From the NCBI GenBank assembly GCA_964614375.1, contig CAZTLI010000059.1:1-17794 (forward strand): DNA of 17,794 bases, in the 5' to 3' direction. The translations under genes and the position numbers were made by a program. The stretch is from CAZTLI01 sp964614375 (GTDB lineage: Bacteria; Chloroflexota; Anaerolineae; Aggregatilineales; Phototrophicaceae). Position 1 is the stretch's first letter. Every line of letters starts with the position of its first letter. The notes beneath the pieces were generated by a model. That model had not been told where the DNA came from. It ran no database searches and saw only the letters and a program-made list of their open reading frames with translations. This document shows positions 5,834-12,783 of the stretch, piece by piece.

Positions 5834-7909
5834 TCATGCAACCTGCAAATTCAACCGGCGCAGCAGCATCGCGTTAATGGCGACGACAATCGTGCTGACC
5901 GACATCACCGCCGCGCCCACCGCCGGAGGTAGGATGACTCCGATTGGGGCAAGGACTCCCATCGCCAGCGGAATAGCAATGACGTTATAACCCGTTGCCC
6001 ATACCAGATTTTGAATCGTTTTGCGGTATGTCGCCTGACTTAAGGTGATGATTTTGGCGATGTCCATCGGGTCGGAACGCACGAGGATAATCCCGGCGCT
6101 CTCTATCGCCACATCTGTACCCGCGCCAATGGCAATGCCGACATCGGCCTGTGTGAGTGCAGGCGCATCGTTCACACCATCGCCCACCATTGCCACGATG
6201 CTGCCGTCTGCTTGCAGCGATTTGACCTTCTCGGCTTTATGTTCGGGCAGCACTTCCGCAAAATAGGTGTCGATTTGCAATGTTTCGGCAACGGCACGGG
6301 CAACGGCTTCACTATCACCCGTCATCATCGCGACCTTAATACCCTGCGCGTGCAAACGATCTATTGCCGGCTTACTCTCCTCGCGGATGACATCGGCAAT
6401 CGCAAATAGGGCCACCACGCCCTTTTCTTCTGTCGCCAGATAAATCACAGACTGCCCCGAAGATTCGGCCTGGCTGCGGGCGGTTTGTAAGGCATCTGGC
6501 ACTGTCCAACGCATCGCTTCCAGCAATCGCGGGCCGCCAAGATAATAGGTTGTGTCGTCCACATCCGCTTGTACACCGCGTCCGGCAATGCTGTTAAAGT
6601 TTTGCGCTTTGGCGGGTTGCAATCCGGTTTCATCAGCCCGGGTGCGTATCGCCCTCGCAATGGGATGTTCGCTATCGCCTTCAACCGCTGCGGCAATACG
6701 GAGCGCGGTATTATCGTCGATAGCGGTGGTTGCTATTCCGACGACTCCTTGTTCGCCCTTAGTCAGCGTGCCGGTTTTATCGAAGATGACGTAATTCAGC
6801 TTTCGGGCACTTTCGAGCGCCATCCGCTGCCGCACCAGCAGACCATTGCGGGCCGATAGGGTGGTCGAAATTGAAATGACCAGCGGGACAGCCAATCCCA
6901 AAGCGTGAGGACAAGCAATCACCAGTACGGTTACCGTTCGGCGGACAGCCTGCGGCACATCCCCTGTCAGCAGCAGCCACGCCAGCAGGGTCACGCCACC
7001 CGCGGCAATCGCGATAAGCGTTAGATAGAAGGCGGCGCGTTGTGCCAATGATTGCGCGCGCGATTTGCTCTGCTGCGCTTCTTCCACCAGTCGCATGATG
7101 CCCGCCAGCGCGGTTTCGTCTCCTGTGGCCTGAATTTCTATGCGGAGCGACCCACTTTCATTAATTGTGCCACCGATGACCTTATCATCAACGTGTTTGC
7201 TTACAGGTTTGCTTTCTCCTGTAATCATAGATTCATTGACCGCGCTATCGCCTTCATAAATCACGCCATCGGCTGGAATGCTGCCACCGGGACGGACGAG
7301 GATACGATCACCTGTTTTCAAGTCACGGATAGACACGGTTTCAGTACGCCCATCATCCAGGATACGCTCGGCTTCATCTGGCAACAGTTTCGCCAATTCC
7401 TTGAGCGCGCCCTGTGCCTGCCCGACACTTCGCATCTCCACCCAATGTCCGAGCAGCATCACATCAATGAGGGTCGCTAATTCCCAGAAGAAGCCCTCAC
7501 CTTCAATATTGAGCAGCGTGAGCGCCATGCTGTAGACATAGGCCGTAGTAATGGCGATGGAAATCAGTGTCATCATACCGGGTTGGCGCTGCTGCAATTC
7601 CCATTTTGCCATATTCAGAAACACCAACCCGCCGAAAATGAAAATGAGCGTGCTGAGTACGGGCGCAACCCATTCACTACCGGGAAATGCAGGCGGTGTG
7701 AAATTAAGCCAAACCTGAACCGTCTCCGAATAGAGCAATACCGGGATAGTCAGCGCCAGTGATACCCAGAATCGATTCCGCATCAGCGTCGCGTGGCCTT
7801 CGTGCATCCCGCCAGAATGATTGTGGTGATCATGAGTAATGGATTTTGCCTGCTGCTGATTGTTCTGAGCATGGGTATGGTCGTGATGATTATGAATATG
7901 TGCAGTCAT
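5834..7909 (-). CDS. copB: CopB-type copper-exporting P1B-ATPase
   Basis: A 691-aa heavy-metal P-type ATPase that would export copper across the cytoplasmic membrane at the cost of ATP. The N-terminus is His-rich (about a dozen His within residues 4-39) in place of the CxxC heavy-metal domains of CopA. Visible motifs are TGES (230-233), the metal-site CPH (333-335), the phosphorylated DKTGT (377-381), the HP dipeptide (415-416), GDGVNDAP (576-583), and YN (641-642) plus MSVST (669-673) in the last helices. CPH together with a His-rich N-terminus defines the CopB subgroup, rather than the CPC of CopA. The ATG at 7909 follows AAAGGAGG with 6 nt spacing. Two CsoR-like palindromes lie upstream, so copper-responsive derepression is expected. 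No csoR, copZ or copA accompanies it. It is full length and intact. Confidence 0.95.
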   Translation of the reverse strand: MTAHIHNHHDHTHAQNNQQQAKSITHDHHNHSGGMHEGHATLMRNRFWVSLALTIPVLLYSETVQVWLNFTPPAFPGSEWVAPVLSTLIFIFGGLVFLNMAKWELQQRQPGMMTLISIAITTAYVYSMALTLLNIEGEGFFWELATLIDVMLLGHWVEMRSVGQAQGALKELAKLLPDEAERILDDGRTETVSIRDLKTGDRILVRPGGSIPADGVIYEGDSAVNESMITGESKPVSKHVDDKVIGGTINESGSLRIEIQATGDETALAGIMRLVEEAQQSKSRAQSLAQRAAFYLTLIAIAAGGVTLLAWLLLTGDVPQAVRRTVTVLVIACPHALGLAVPLVISISTTLSARNGLLVRQRMALESARKLNYVIFDKTGTLTKGEQGVVGIATTAIDDNTALRIAAAVEGDSEHPIARAIRTRADETGLQPAKAQNFNSIAGRGVQADVDDTTYYLGGPRLLEAMRWTVPDALQTARSQAESSGQSVIYLATEEKGVVALFAIADVIREESKPAIDRLHAQGIKVAMMTGDSEAVARAVAETLQIDTYFAEVLPEHKAEKVKSLQADGSIVAMVGDGVNDAPALTQADVGIAIGAGTDVAIESAGIILVRSDPMDIAKIITLSQATYRKTIQNLVWATGYNVIAIPLAMGVLAPIGVILPPAVGAAVMSVSTIVVAINAMLLRRLNLQVA

Positions 7910-7957
7910 GACATGCCTCCTTTCAAACGAGGCGTAACCTGTAGGAAAATGTTATCA

Positions 7958-7977
7958 ATATACCCCACCGGGTATAT
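7958..7977. promoter_or_regulatory. CsoR-like operator 1 upstream of copB
   Basis: A perfect palindrome of ATATACCC, 4 nt and GGGTATAT. The TACCC-N4-GGGTA core matches operators of the copper-sensing CsoR repressor family. It lies 49 bp upstream of the copB start, within the expected leader or promoter. Confidence 0.7.
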
Positions 7978-7994
7978 GAACTGTATTCAGGATA

Positions 7995-8014
7995 ATATAC
8001 CCTATGGGGTATGT
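7995..8014. promoter_or_regulatory. CsoR-like operator 2 overlapping the copB promoter
   Basis: ATACCC (7997-8002), 4 nt and GGGTAT (8007-8012) form a second palindrome, 37 bp centre to centre from the first. On the minus strand a CTGACT, 18 nt, TATATT promoter places this palindrome largely between -35 and -10. That is the usual arrangement for CsoR repression relieved by Cu(I). The hexamers are assigned by eye. Confidence 0.65.
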
Positions 8015-8098
8015 GCAAGTCAGAATTGCATCAGAAATTGTCGAAACGCATCACCGCCACGAACCTGCTTATCACAAACAGCGTAGGTTAAGCGTCGC

Positions 8099-8127
8099 TA
8101 TACAGGCCGTATGCCCTCCGCTATAAT
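8099..8127 (+). promoter_or_regulatory. sigma-70-like promoter of the membrane-anchored TPR-like gene
   Basis: TATACA (8099-8104), 17 nt, TATAAT (8122-8127). Transcription would begin near 8134, just before an in-frame TTG at 8137, so the ATG at 8170 is the credible start. Confidence 0.55.
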
Positions 8128-8169
8128 ACGGCGCGTTTGCCTATTCACCAGAAAATTGTCAGGGGTACT

Positions 8170-9327
8170 ATGCCTGAGCTTGATGATACACAACCACATT
8201 CACCACGCCGCGCCAAACAACCAGCATCTTCCACACAAGAAGCAGCCGCCTATTCACCCGATGACGATTTAGAGCCGGGCGGCCCCGGATGTCTGGTCTG
8301 GTCACTGGTTTTGCTGGTGGTTGCGGTGTTTGCAGTCGTGATCGTGATTTTCGCGGCGCTTGCCGGATGGTCATCGGGACAGCAGGTGGTGCGCGCGGGT
8401 GCGACGGCGACGCAGGAACGCTTCAATGCCGAACAATGCGCCCGCCTCGAAAGTGAAGTGCGTTCCGGCAATACCGTCCTGCTGCAAGTGCGTATGGAAA
8501 GCCTGCTCACACAAACTCCCCCTGTGCCCTGTGTCATTCCCTACATCCCAACAGCGACGGCCCTCTATTTCGAGGTACTGCCAACCGCGACTGATACACC
8601 CACTGCAACGGCGACCCTCACACCCACAACTGACGTGACCGCGACGCCAACGACAGAAGTGGTCGCCACAACCGACAGCGCCTTCAATACCGAATCACTG
8701 CTGCAAGAGGCACAGGCATACATCCAGTCCAATGCGTGGGAAGACGCGATTAGCACGCTGGATGCGATTATCTCCATCGACCCCACTTTCCGTCCGGCAG
8801 TGGTCGAAGACCTGCTGTATCGCGCGCTCACCGAACGGGCGCTGCAACTCTATCGCAATGGTGAAAATTTGGCGCGGGCCATTGTCCTGACAGACCGGGC
8901 AGAGGCCATCCGACCCGTCGGTGAACTTGGTTTTGAGCGCACTGTCGCTCAACTATGGCTTGATGCCCAGCGCGCCCTCAATATCAACTTTCCCGAAGCG
9001 ATTCGGTTGCTGCGGCAGGTGGTGCAATTTTCACCTGATTACATGAATGGCGAAGCCGGACGCCAACTCTATCGTCAGACAATTGCCTATGCCGATGCGC
9101 TGGCAGCGGGAAATGAACCGTGCATGGCGGTGGTTCAATATGACGCGGCGATTGCCCTGCGCGGCGCAGACGCCGAGACGACAGGCAAGCGCAACACGGC
9201 ACAAACCGCCTGCCTGCAACTCACGACCGCGCCGGGTGTCGTCACCACGCAGGAAGTCGGTCAACCGACTGCTGATAGCGGTGGCGCGCCACCCACCGCC
9301 ACCATCGCACCAGTCGGTCAACAATAG
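8170..9327 (+). CDS. membrane-anchored TPR-like protein with Thr/Pro linker
   Basis: A 385-aa type II membrane protein. Residues 1-38 are hydrophilic and cytoplasmic, and 41-66 form one strong membrane helix. After a short helical segment, residues 127-168 are a low-complexity Thr/Ala/Pro linker (for example PTATDTPTATATLTPT). Residues about 172-350 are helical repeats resembling degenerate TPRs: SLLQEAQAYIQSNAWEDAIS with IDPTF, then a second AIRLLRQVVQFSPDYMNG unit and a third AVVQYDAAIALRG unit. The C-terminus is again Thr/Pro-rich. Such linkers joined to extracellular repeats are common in Chloroflexota. No catalytic motif is visible, so a scaffold or cell-surface role is inferred. The ATG at 8170 is preceded by CAGGGG with about 5 nt spacing. 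It has its own promoter and is divergent from copB. Confidence 0.8.
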   Translation: MPELDDTQPHSPRRAKQPASSTQEAAAYSPDDDLEPGGPGCLVWSLVLLVVAVFAVVIVIFAALAGWSSGQQVVRAGATATQERFNAEQCARLESEVRSGNTVLLQVRMESLLTQTPPVPCVIPYIPTATALYFEVLPTATDTPTATATLTPTTDVTATPTTEVVATTDSAFNTESLLQEAQAYIQSNAWEDAISTLDAIISIDPTFRPAVVEDLLYRALTERALQLYRNGENLARAIVLTDRAEAIRPVGELGFERTVAQLWLDAQRALNINFPEAIRLLRQVVQFSPDYMNGEAGRQLYRQTIAYADALAAGNEPCMAVVQYDAAIALRGADAETTGKRNTAQTACLQLTTAPGVVTTQEVGQPTADSGGAPPTATIAPVGQQ

Positions 9328-9334
9328 CACTGGC

Positions 9335-9371
9335 AAAAACAGGAACGAGCCAGCCGGACGGCAGCCGTTCC
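9335..9371 (-). terminator. intrinsic terminator of the C45 peptidase gene
   Basis: Read on the minus strand, GGAACG (9371-9366) pairs with CGTTCC (9347-9342). An inner GCC/GGC stem is separated from it by small internal loops. A run of five T follows at 9339-9335. It lies 56 bp beyond the peptidase stop, between convergent genes. Confidence 0.4.
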
Positions 9372-9427
9372 GCCCTAACCACGCTGCGCCTTTGCGTTGA
9401 ATCTTTGCCCTTCGCCAGCGGCTATTT

Positions 9428-10528
9428 TCATCCTATGGTGAAACGTTCGTAATCGCTCTCGGTTGGCAACCCCCAGACCGCCCAGAACTCGCGCGTTTGC
9501 GGGCGCATAATCGCCGCGCCACACGTCGCAACAAATTTAGGCGCTTCGGGTATCACACAGATATTGCCGATACCATTCTGGTCGCGTGTGAGGGCGATGA
9601 GATCGTCCAGCGTGATGCTGCCATGTTCCAATAATTCCCGCGCACGATTGAGCCGCCCTTCTGAACTGGCCTGCGAATCGGGCAAACGGGGACGTTCCAG
9701 CGATAAGGTGCGGGGATGGGTGCAGTGGTTGGTGTGGACGACGCTGTGGTCGCGCACTTCGGTGATTTCATGATAGGTCGCCATCGCTTCGATGTTATAA
9801 CCGTGCCCATGACTATCGGCGAGTAAATAGTTGTGTGCGCCTGCCAGCGGTGCATCGGTGATACAAGCCAGCGCGTCGGCGATGTTAGTCTGTTCCAATG
9901 CCTTCCGCACGACAAAAGGCCACGTCACTCCCGGACGCCCATCCGCAGCGGTCAGATTATTAATCCCCACCGCGATTCCAGCGTCATTCATCCCAATCAT
10001 GCCCACACAACCAGTAATCGTGAAGGCGATAAAGGCAGGTTTGCCCCGTGGACTGCCCTTCAACAAAATCACATACGGCGTGGCGGAGTCGTGCATATCC
10101 CACGTTTGCCCGAAGAAACCACGTCCATCTGCCGCCGCGCTGTTGGGGACAATGAATGCCGTGCAGTTGTCGGCTGTATGAGGCGCGGGCATCTTCGTAG
10201 CCACATCGTTTGCCGCCGCGACCACATCCACAAAATCGGTAAAGCCATTGACCACCACCAGATCGACCATACTCAAACCCGTCGCATCCGCCGTGCCGCG
10301 CAATTCGTCCATCAAATCCGGCGCATATTGTTGATGAAAATCCACACAGGCTTCTGCCAATGCCAGCACATCACGGGTGCTCACACCCGGCCCCGACCAG
10401 TTCGGATCGCGCGAGAGTTCGATGCGCTCTTCTGTAAATGCGATAATATCGTCTTTATAGGCGAGGCCATGTTGATAGCCCATGTCATAATGCGTGCCGC
10501 TGAGTTCGAGTACCCGTAGCTTCTTCAT
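9428..10528 (-). CDS. C45-family peptidase/acyltransferase (Ntn-hydrolase, acyl-CoA:6-APA acyltransferase-like)
   Basis: A 366-aa Ntn-hydrolase precursor. In the fungal penicillin acyltransferase the chain self-cleaves before a Cys in a DGCT context. Here the matching site is ADNCTAF with Cys122 as likely nucleophile, followed by GQTWDMH (140-146), a GMIGMNDAGIAVGINN region and VHTNHCTHP, all in the order seen in that family. The N-terminal GTHYDMGYQHG is also typical. The real substrate is unknown; bacterial relatives cleave or transfer acyl groups on amides or small peptides, and some are exported. No signal peptide is seen. The start is the ATG at 10528, since an extended -10 promoter sits so close that the in-frame TTG at 10555 would lie at the transcript start. 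A long open frame on the other strand is antisense only. Confidence 0.88.
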   Translation of the reverse strand: MKKLRVLELSGTHYDMGYQHGLAYKDDIIAFTEERIELSRDPNWSGPGVSTRDVLALAEACVDFHQQYAPDLMDELRGTADATGLSMVDLVVVNGFTDFVDVVAAANDVATKMPAPHTADNCTAFIVPNSAAADGRGFFGQTWDMHDSATPYVILLKGSPRGKPAFIAFTITGCVGMIGMNDAGIAVGINNLTAADGRPGVTWPFVVRKALEQTNIADALACITDAPLAGAHNYLLADSHGHGYNIEAMATYHEITEVRDHSVVHTNHCTHPRTLSLERPRLPDSQASSEGRLNRARELLEHGSITLDDLIALTRDQNGIGNICVIPEAPKFVATCGAAIMRPQTREFWAVWGLPTESDYERFTIG

Positions 10529-10563
10529 TGGTGATTGACTCTCTTTAACGTGCAATTGGCTGT

Positions 10564-10572
10564 ATTATAACA
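10564..10572 (-). promoter_or_regulatory. extended -10 promoter of the C45 peptidase gene
   Basis: On the minus strand TGTTATAAT is a perfect extended -10 element (TGnTATAAT). No good -35 box is needed or seen. Transcription would begin near 10557, about 29 nt before the ATG at 10528. Confidence 0.55.
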
Positions 10573-10631
10573 GAAGCAGCGCCGAATGCAGACAAATTTC
10601 ATCAGTGGCTTGTAACGCATTTCAGGGCTAT

Positions 10632-10647
10632 CATGAGCACATGAGCA
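10632..10647 (+). repeat. tandem 8-bp repeat in lipoprotein leader
   Basis: CATGAGCA occurs twice in exact tandem, ending 21 bp before the lipoprotein start. It may be chance or a small regulatory duplication. Confidence 0.3.
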
Positions 10648-10668
10648 TTGCACAATAAGGAGTTGACA

Positions 10669-11244
10669 ATGCGCCAATGGATTATTCTCCCGCTGGTGCT
10701 GCTGCTGGCGGCCTGTGGCGGCGCTGATGAACAGGCGGACGCGCCGCTGAACTTCGACGCAACGTATGGACAGGATCAGGATTTTTCGTTTAATTATCCT
10801 GATACCTGGATTGCCGTACCCAACGCCAATGGCACAATTGATATTGCCAGTAATCAAGACACGCTCGACACACGCAATAATACCGATGGTCAGGGTGAAC
10901 TCCCGCCCGGCAACATCGTGATGACGATGGACATCATCACCCTCGAATCACTCGGAATGCCAGCAGACACCGGGCCAGAAGCCTTGCTGCAACTCCTCGC
11001 GCCCGATTTAGTCGCAGGTGAAGGCGACGCCATTTATGGCGATGTGACCGCCCTCGCGCTTGGTGGACATAGTGCCGCGCGCATGGATGGGGCAAGTTCG
11101 ACGAGTGACCTATCGCTCTTGATTGTCGATGTCGGCAATGGCGCATTTGCCATTATCGCCGTCAGCGCGCCGTTGGGCGAAATGGGCAGCTTCAACGACG
11201 CCTTAGAAGGCATTATTAGTTCGATGACCTATACAACACCTTGA
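10669..11244 (+). CDS. lipoprotein with 'YPxxW' (PsbP/DUF1795-like) domain, paralog 1
   Basis: A 191-aa exported lipoprotein. The signal peptide MRQWIILPLVLLLAACGG has a lipobox LAAC with Cys16 as the lipid-modified residue. A short Asp/Ala-rich spacer precedes a domain that opens with FSFNYPDTWIAV and continues with GNIVMTM, then LGGHSAARMDG and a final LLIVDVGNGAFAIIAV strand pair. This order recurs in the next two genes and resembles PsbP/Mog1-like folds used by many bacterial lipoproteins; the function is unknown. The start is the ATG at 10669, with AAGGAG 7 nt before it; an upstream in-frame codon at 10648 would spoil the signal peptide. It begins a run of three paralogs ended by a strong terminator. 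Confidence 0.8.
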   Translation: MRQWIILPLVLLLAACGGADEQADAPLNFDATYGQDQDFSFNYPDTWIAVPNANGTIDIASNQDTLDTRNNTDGQGELPPGNIVMTMDIITLESLGMPADTGPEALLQLLAPDLVAGEGDAIYGDVTALALGGHSAARMDGASSTSDLSLLIVDVGNGAFAIIAVSAPLGEMGSFNDALEGIISSMTYTTP

Positions 11245-11273
11245 CACGTTCACAAGCCGTTTACCCGTATAAT
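11241..11273 (+). promoter_or_regulatory. possible promoter of lipoprotein paralog 2
   Basis: A perfect TATAAT (11268-11273) lies 36 nt before the ATG. The perfect TTGACA (11241-11246) overlapping the previous stop codon is 21 nt away, longer than the usual 17, so only the -10 box is convincing. Confidence 0.35.
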
Positions 11274-11309
11274 GAATAAGGGAATTAATCCACGCAAAAA
11301 GGAACGAAC

Positions 11310-11927
11310 ATGAGACGACAGATCACTTTGATACTGACGATGACCGTGCTGGCAATCGTTATGACGGCGTGTGGCGGTGGCGAAAGCACGCCCGAACCCA
11401 CTGATATACCGCCTGCCGCTGACGCCGTTGCCCCCGCAGGGGAACTCTCGGAGAGCCTGGTTGTCCCCAATGCCGATGTCCAATTTAATCATCCCGAAGG
11501 CTGGGTCTCGACTGAAACCACAGGTATTGTGCGCTTAGGTAACGATAGAGAGGCCATTTTCTCGGCGGGCAGTCCAGACGCACTCCGTAGCGGGCAGGTC
11601 GTGATGACCATCATGACGCTGCCGAGCGTATTGGGTAACGATGGCGATGTCGTCACCCTGCTGCCCGCAAATGTGCCGCTAGGGATGCCACCGGGACGCG
11701 CCATCGACATGGGTACAGAAGCTACTGCTGTCGATTTAGGCGGGAAACCCGGCGCGCGAATGCAAGGCTCAGACGCGCAATTTACCTATGTCGCGTATCT
11801 GGTCGATGTTGGCGCTGGGCGGCGCGTATTTGTCGGTGCATGGGCGCGCAATGACTCATTCGCCCAATACGAAAGCACGATTATGGCGATTGCGAGCACC
11901 GTCGCGATTGCGCCACAACAAAACTAA
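11310..11927 (+). CDS. lipoprotein with 'YPxGW'-like domain, paralog 2
   Basis: A 205-aa exported lipoprotein. The signal peptide ends in MTACGGG with Cys21 as the lipidated residue. A Pro/Ala/Thr-rich spacer (STPEPTDIPPAADAVAP) leads to the domain, which opens with VQFNHPEGWVST and continues through GQVVMTIMTLPS, LGGKPGARMQG and YVAYLVDVGAGRRVFVGAW. These blocks line up one for one with the preceding gene, so the two arose by duplication, though overall identity looks low. The ATG at 11310 follows AAAAAGGA with about 7 nt spacing. It lies 65 bp after paralog 1, with a possible promoter of its own in that gap. It presumably sits on the outer face of the membrane; ligand or partner is unknown. 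Confidence 0.8.
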   Translation: MRRQITLILTMTVLAIVMTACGGGESTPEPTDIPPAADAVAPAGELSESLVVPNADVQFNHPEGWVSTETTGIVRLGNDREAIFSAGSPDALRSGQVVMTIMTLPSVLGNDGDVVTLLPANVPLGMPPGRAIDMGTEATAVDLGGKPGARMQGSDAQFTYVAYLVDVGAGRRVFVGAWARNDSFAQYESTIMAIASTVAIAPQQN

Positions 11928-12005
11928 TCGCGGGGTCAAAGTAGGCTCAGAGTGTGCCTGCTGCGCCGCATCAGGTAAAATAGCGGACATAATGCTTGCT
12001 GTGAT

Positions 12006-12026
12006 GCGTGGTGGCCTAAACCACGC
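12006..12026 (+). other. hairpin in the leader of paralog 3
   Basis: GCGTGGT (12006-12012) and ACCACGC (12020-12026) form a perfect 7-bp stem with a 7-nt loop, ending 11 nt before the AAAAGGA of the next gene. No T-tract follows, so it is not a classical terminator. It could stabilise or regulate the message. Confidence 0.4.
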
Positions 12027-12054
12027 CGATACCTGATAAAAGGACGTGCAACCG

Positions 12055-12600
12055 ATGGATGAACAACAACCCAAAACGCCCGCGATGCAATTATTGGTGC
12101 TGGCAATCGGTCTCGCGGGATTGCTCTTCTTGCTGCTGCCGCGTGGGGGCGCGGTGATCCCGCTGACAGGAACAGTTACCCTGCCCGATGGTCTGACCGT
12201 GAGTTATCCCGAAGGCTGGTCAACCGGAACAACGGAACTCGGTGCAGCTCAATTTTCCGATGATGAAGCGGGAATACAGGTGTCGCTGCTGCCGATGGCG
12301 GCGGGCTTGCTGGGCGAAGGCGCGACAACCATTGATGGCCTCAACCTGTTTTTGCCGACGGTCCCTGTGCCCGCTGGCGGCAGTTTTAGTACACCCGAAA
12401 CCACGCGGATAGGCGCTTATGACGCCGCCCGCGCCGATGCAGCAGGCACAGAACGCGATGCCGCCGCGTTTATGGTCGATGTCGATGGGCAGTTTGTGTT
12501 CGTCACGGCTGAAGTGCCTTCCGGCGAACTGGAAGAAACCATGCGGACGATTGTCAGCATCGTCGAATCGATTGGACGCGATACCACCAGCGGCGAATAG
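12055..12600 (+). CDS. membrane-anchored 'YPxGW' domain protein, paralog 3
   Basis: A 181-aa relative of the two preceding lipoproteins. The domain opens with LTVSYPEGWSTG and continues with GIQVSLLPM, then GAYDAARADAAG and AAFMVDVDGQFVFVTAEVPSG, in the same order. Instead of a lipobox it has a membrane helix at about residues 11-28 and no Cys, so it is likely an uncleaved signal anchor rather than a lipoprotein. The start is the ATG at 12055: AAAAGGA is 10 nt upstream, whereas the in-frame GTG at 12046 is only 1-2 nt from that site. It lies 127 bp after paralog 2 and is followed by a strong terminator that closes the cluster. Function is unknown. Confidence 0.75.
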   Translation: MDEQQPKTPAMQLLVLAIGLAGLLFLLLPRGGAVIPLTGTVTLPDGLTVSYPEGWSTGTTELGAAQFSDDEAGIQVSLLPMAAGLLGEGATTIDGLNLFLPTVPVPAGGSFSTPETTRIGAYDAARADAAGTERDAAAFMVDVDGQFVFVTAEVPSGELEETMRTIVSIVESIGRDTTSGE

Positions 12601-12625
12601 ACCATACATACACCCTGTCAATGAG

Positions 12626-12652
12626 CAGCCTCCACGCCAGAGGCTGTTTTTT
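12626..12652 (+). terminator. intrinsic terminator after the three-paralog cluster
   Basis: CAGCCTC (12626-12632) and GAGGCTG (12640-12646) form a perfect 7-bp stem with a 7-nt loop, followed directly by six T (12647-12652). It lies 26 nt after the stop of paralog 3. This is the clearest terminator in the window. Confidence 0.85.
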
Positions 12653-12783
12653 ATTTGGCGTACACCAGTCACCATATGGGCGCAGGTGTGTCGTCAGGCA
12701 CGGCTGCGGCAGGCGATGGATAATCAAGGGTTGATACTGCAAATTCGCAGGTGTTATAAGTAAGACAAAGGGACGTAGCAGGT

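Noticed and set aside
7981..7990. CTGTATTCAG shared between the copB upstream region and 4271-4280
   Set aside because: Only 10 nt, with no second phased copy near copB; expected by chance in this length.
7793..8086. 97-codon plus-strand frame with Met/Val-rich hydrophobic start
   Set aside because: The hydrophobicity comes from reading the His-rich codons of copB backwards (CAT becomes ATG), and the frame crosses both CsoR-like operators.
8137..8169. TTG at 8137 as start of the membrane-anchored TPR-like protein
   Set aside because: It lies 3 nt from the predicted transcription start and has no ribosome site; the ATG at 8170 has one.
9833..10519. 228-codon open frame on the plus strand
   Set aside because: Antisense of the C45 peptidase, whose motifs and start signals are clear. 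Its translation is Arg/His-rich with no recognisable fold.
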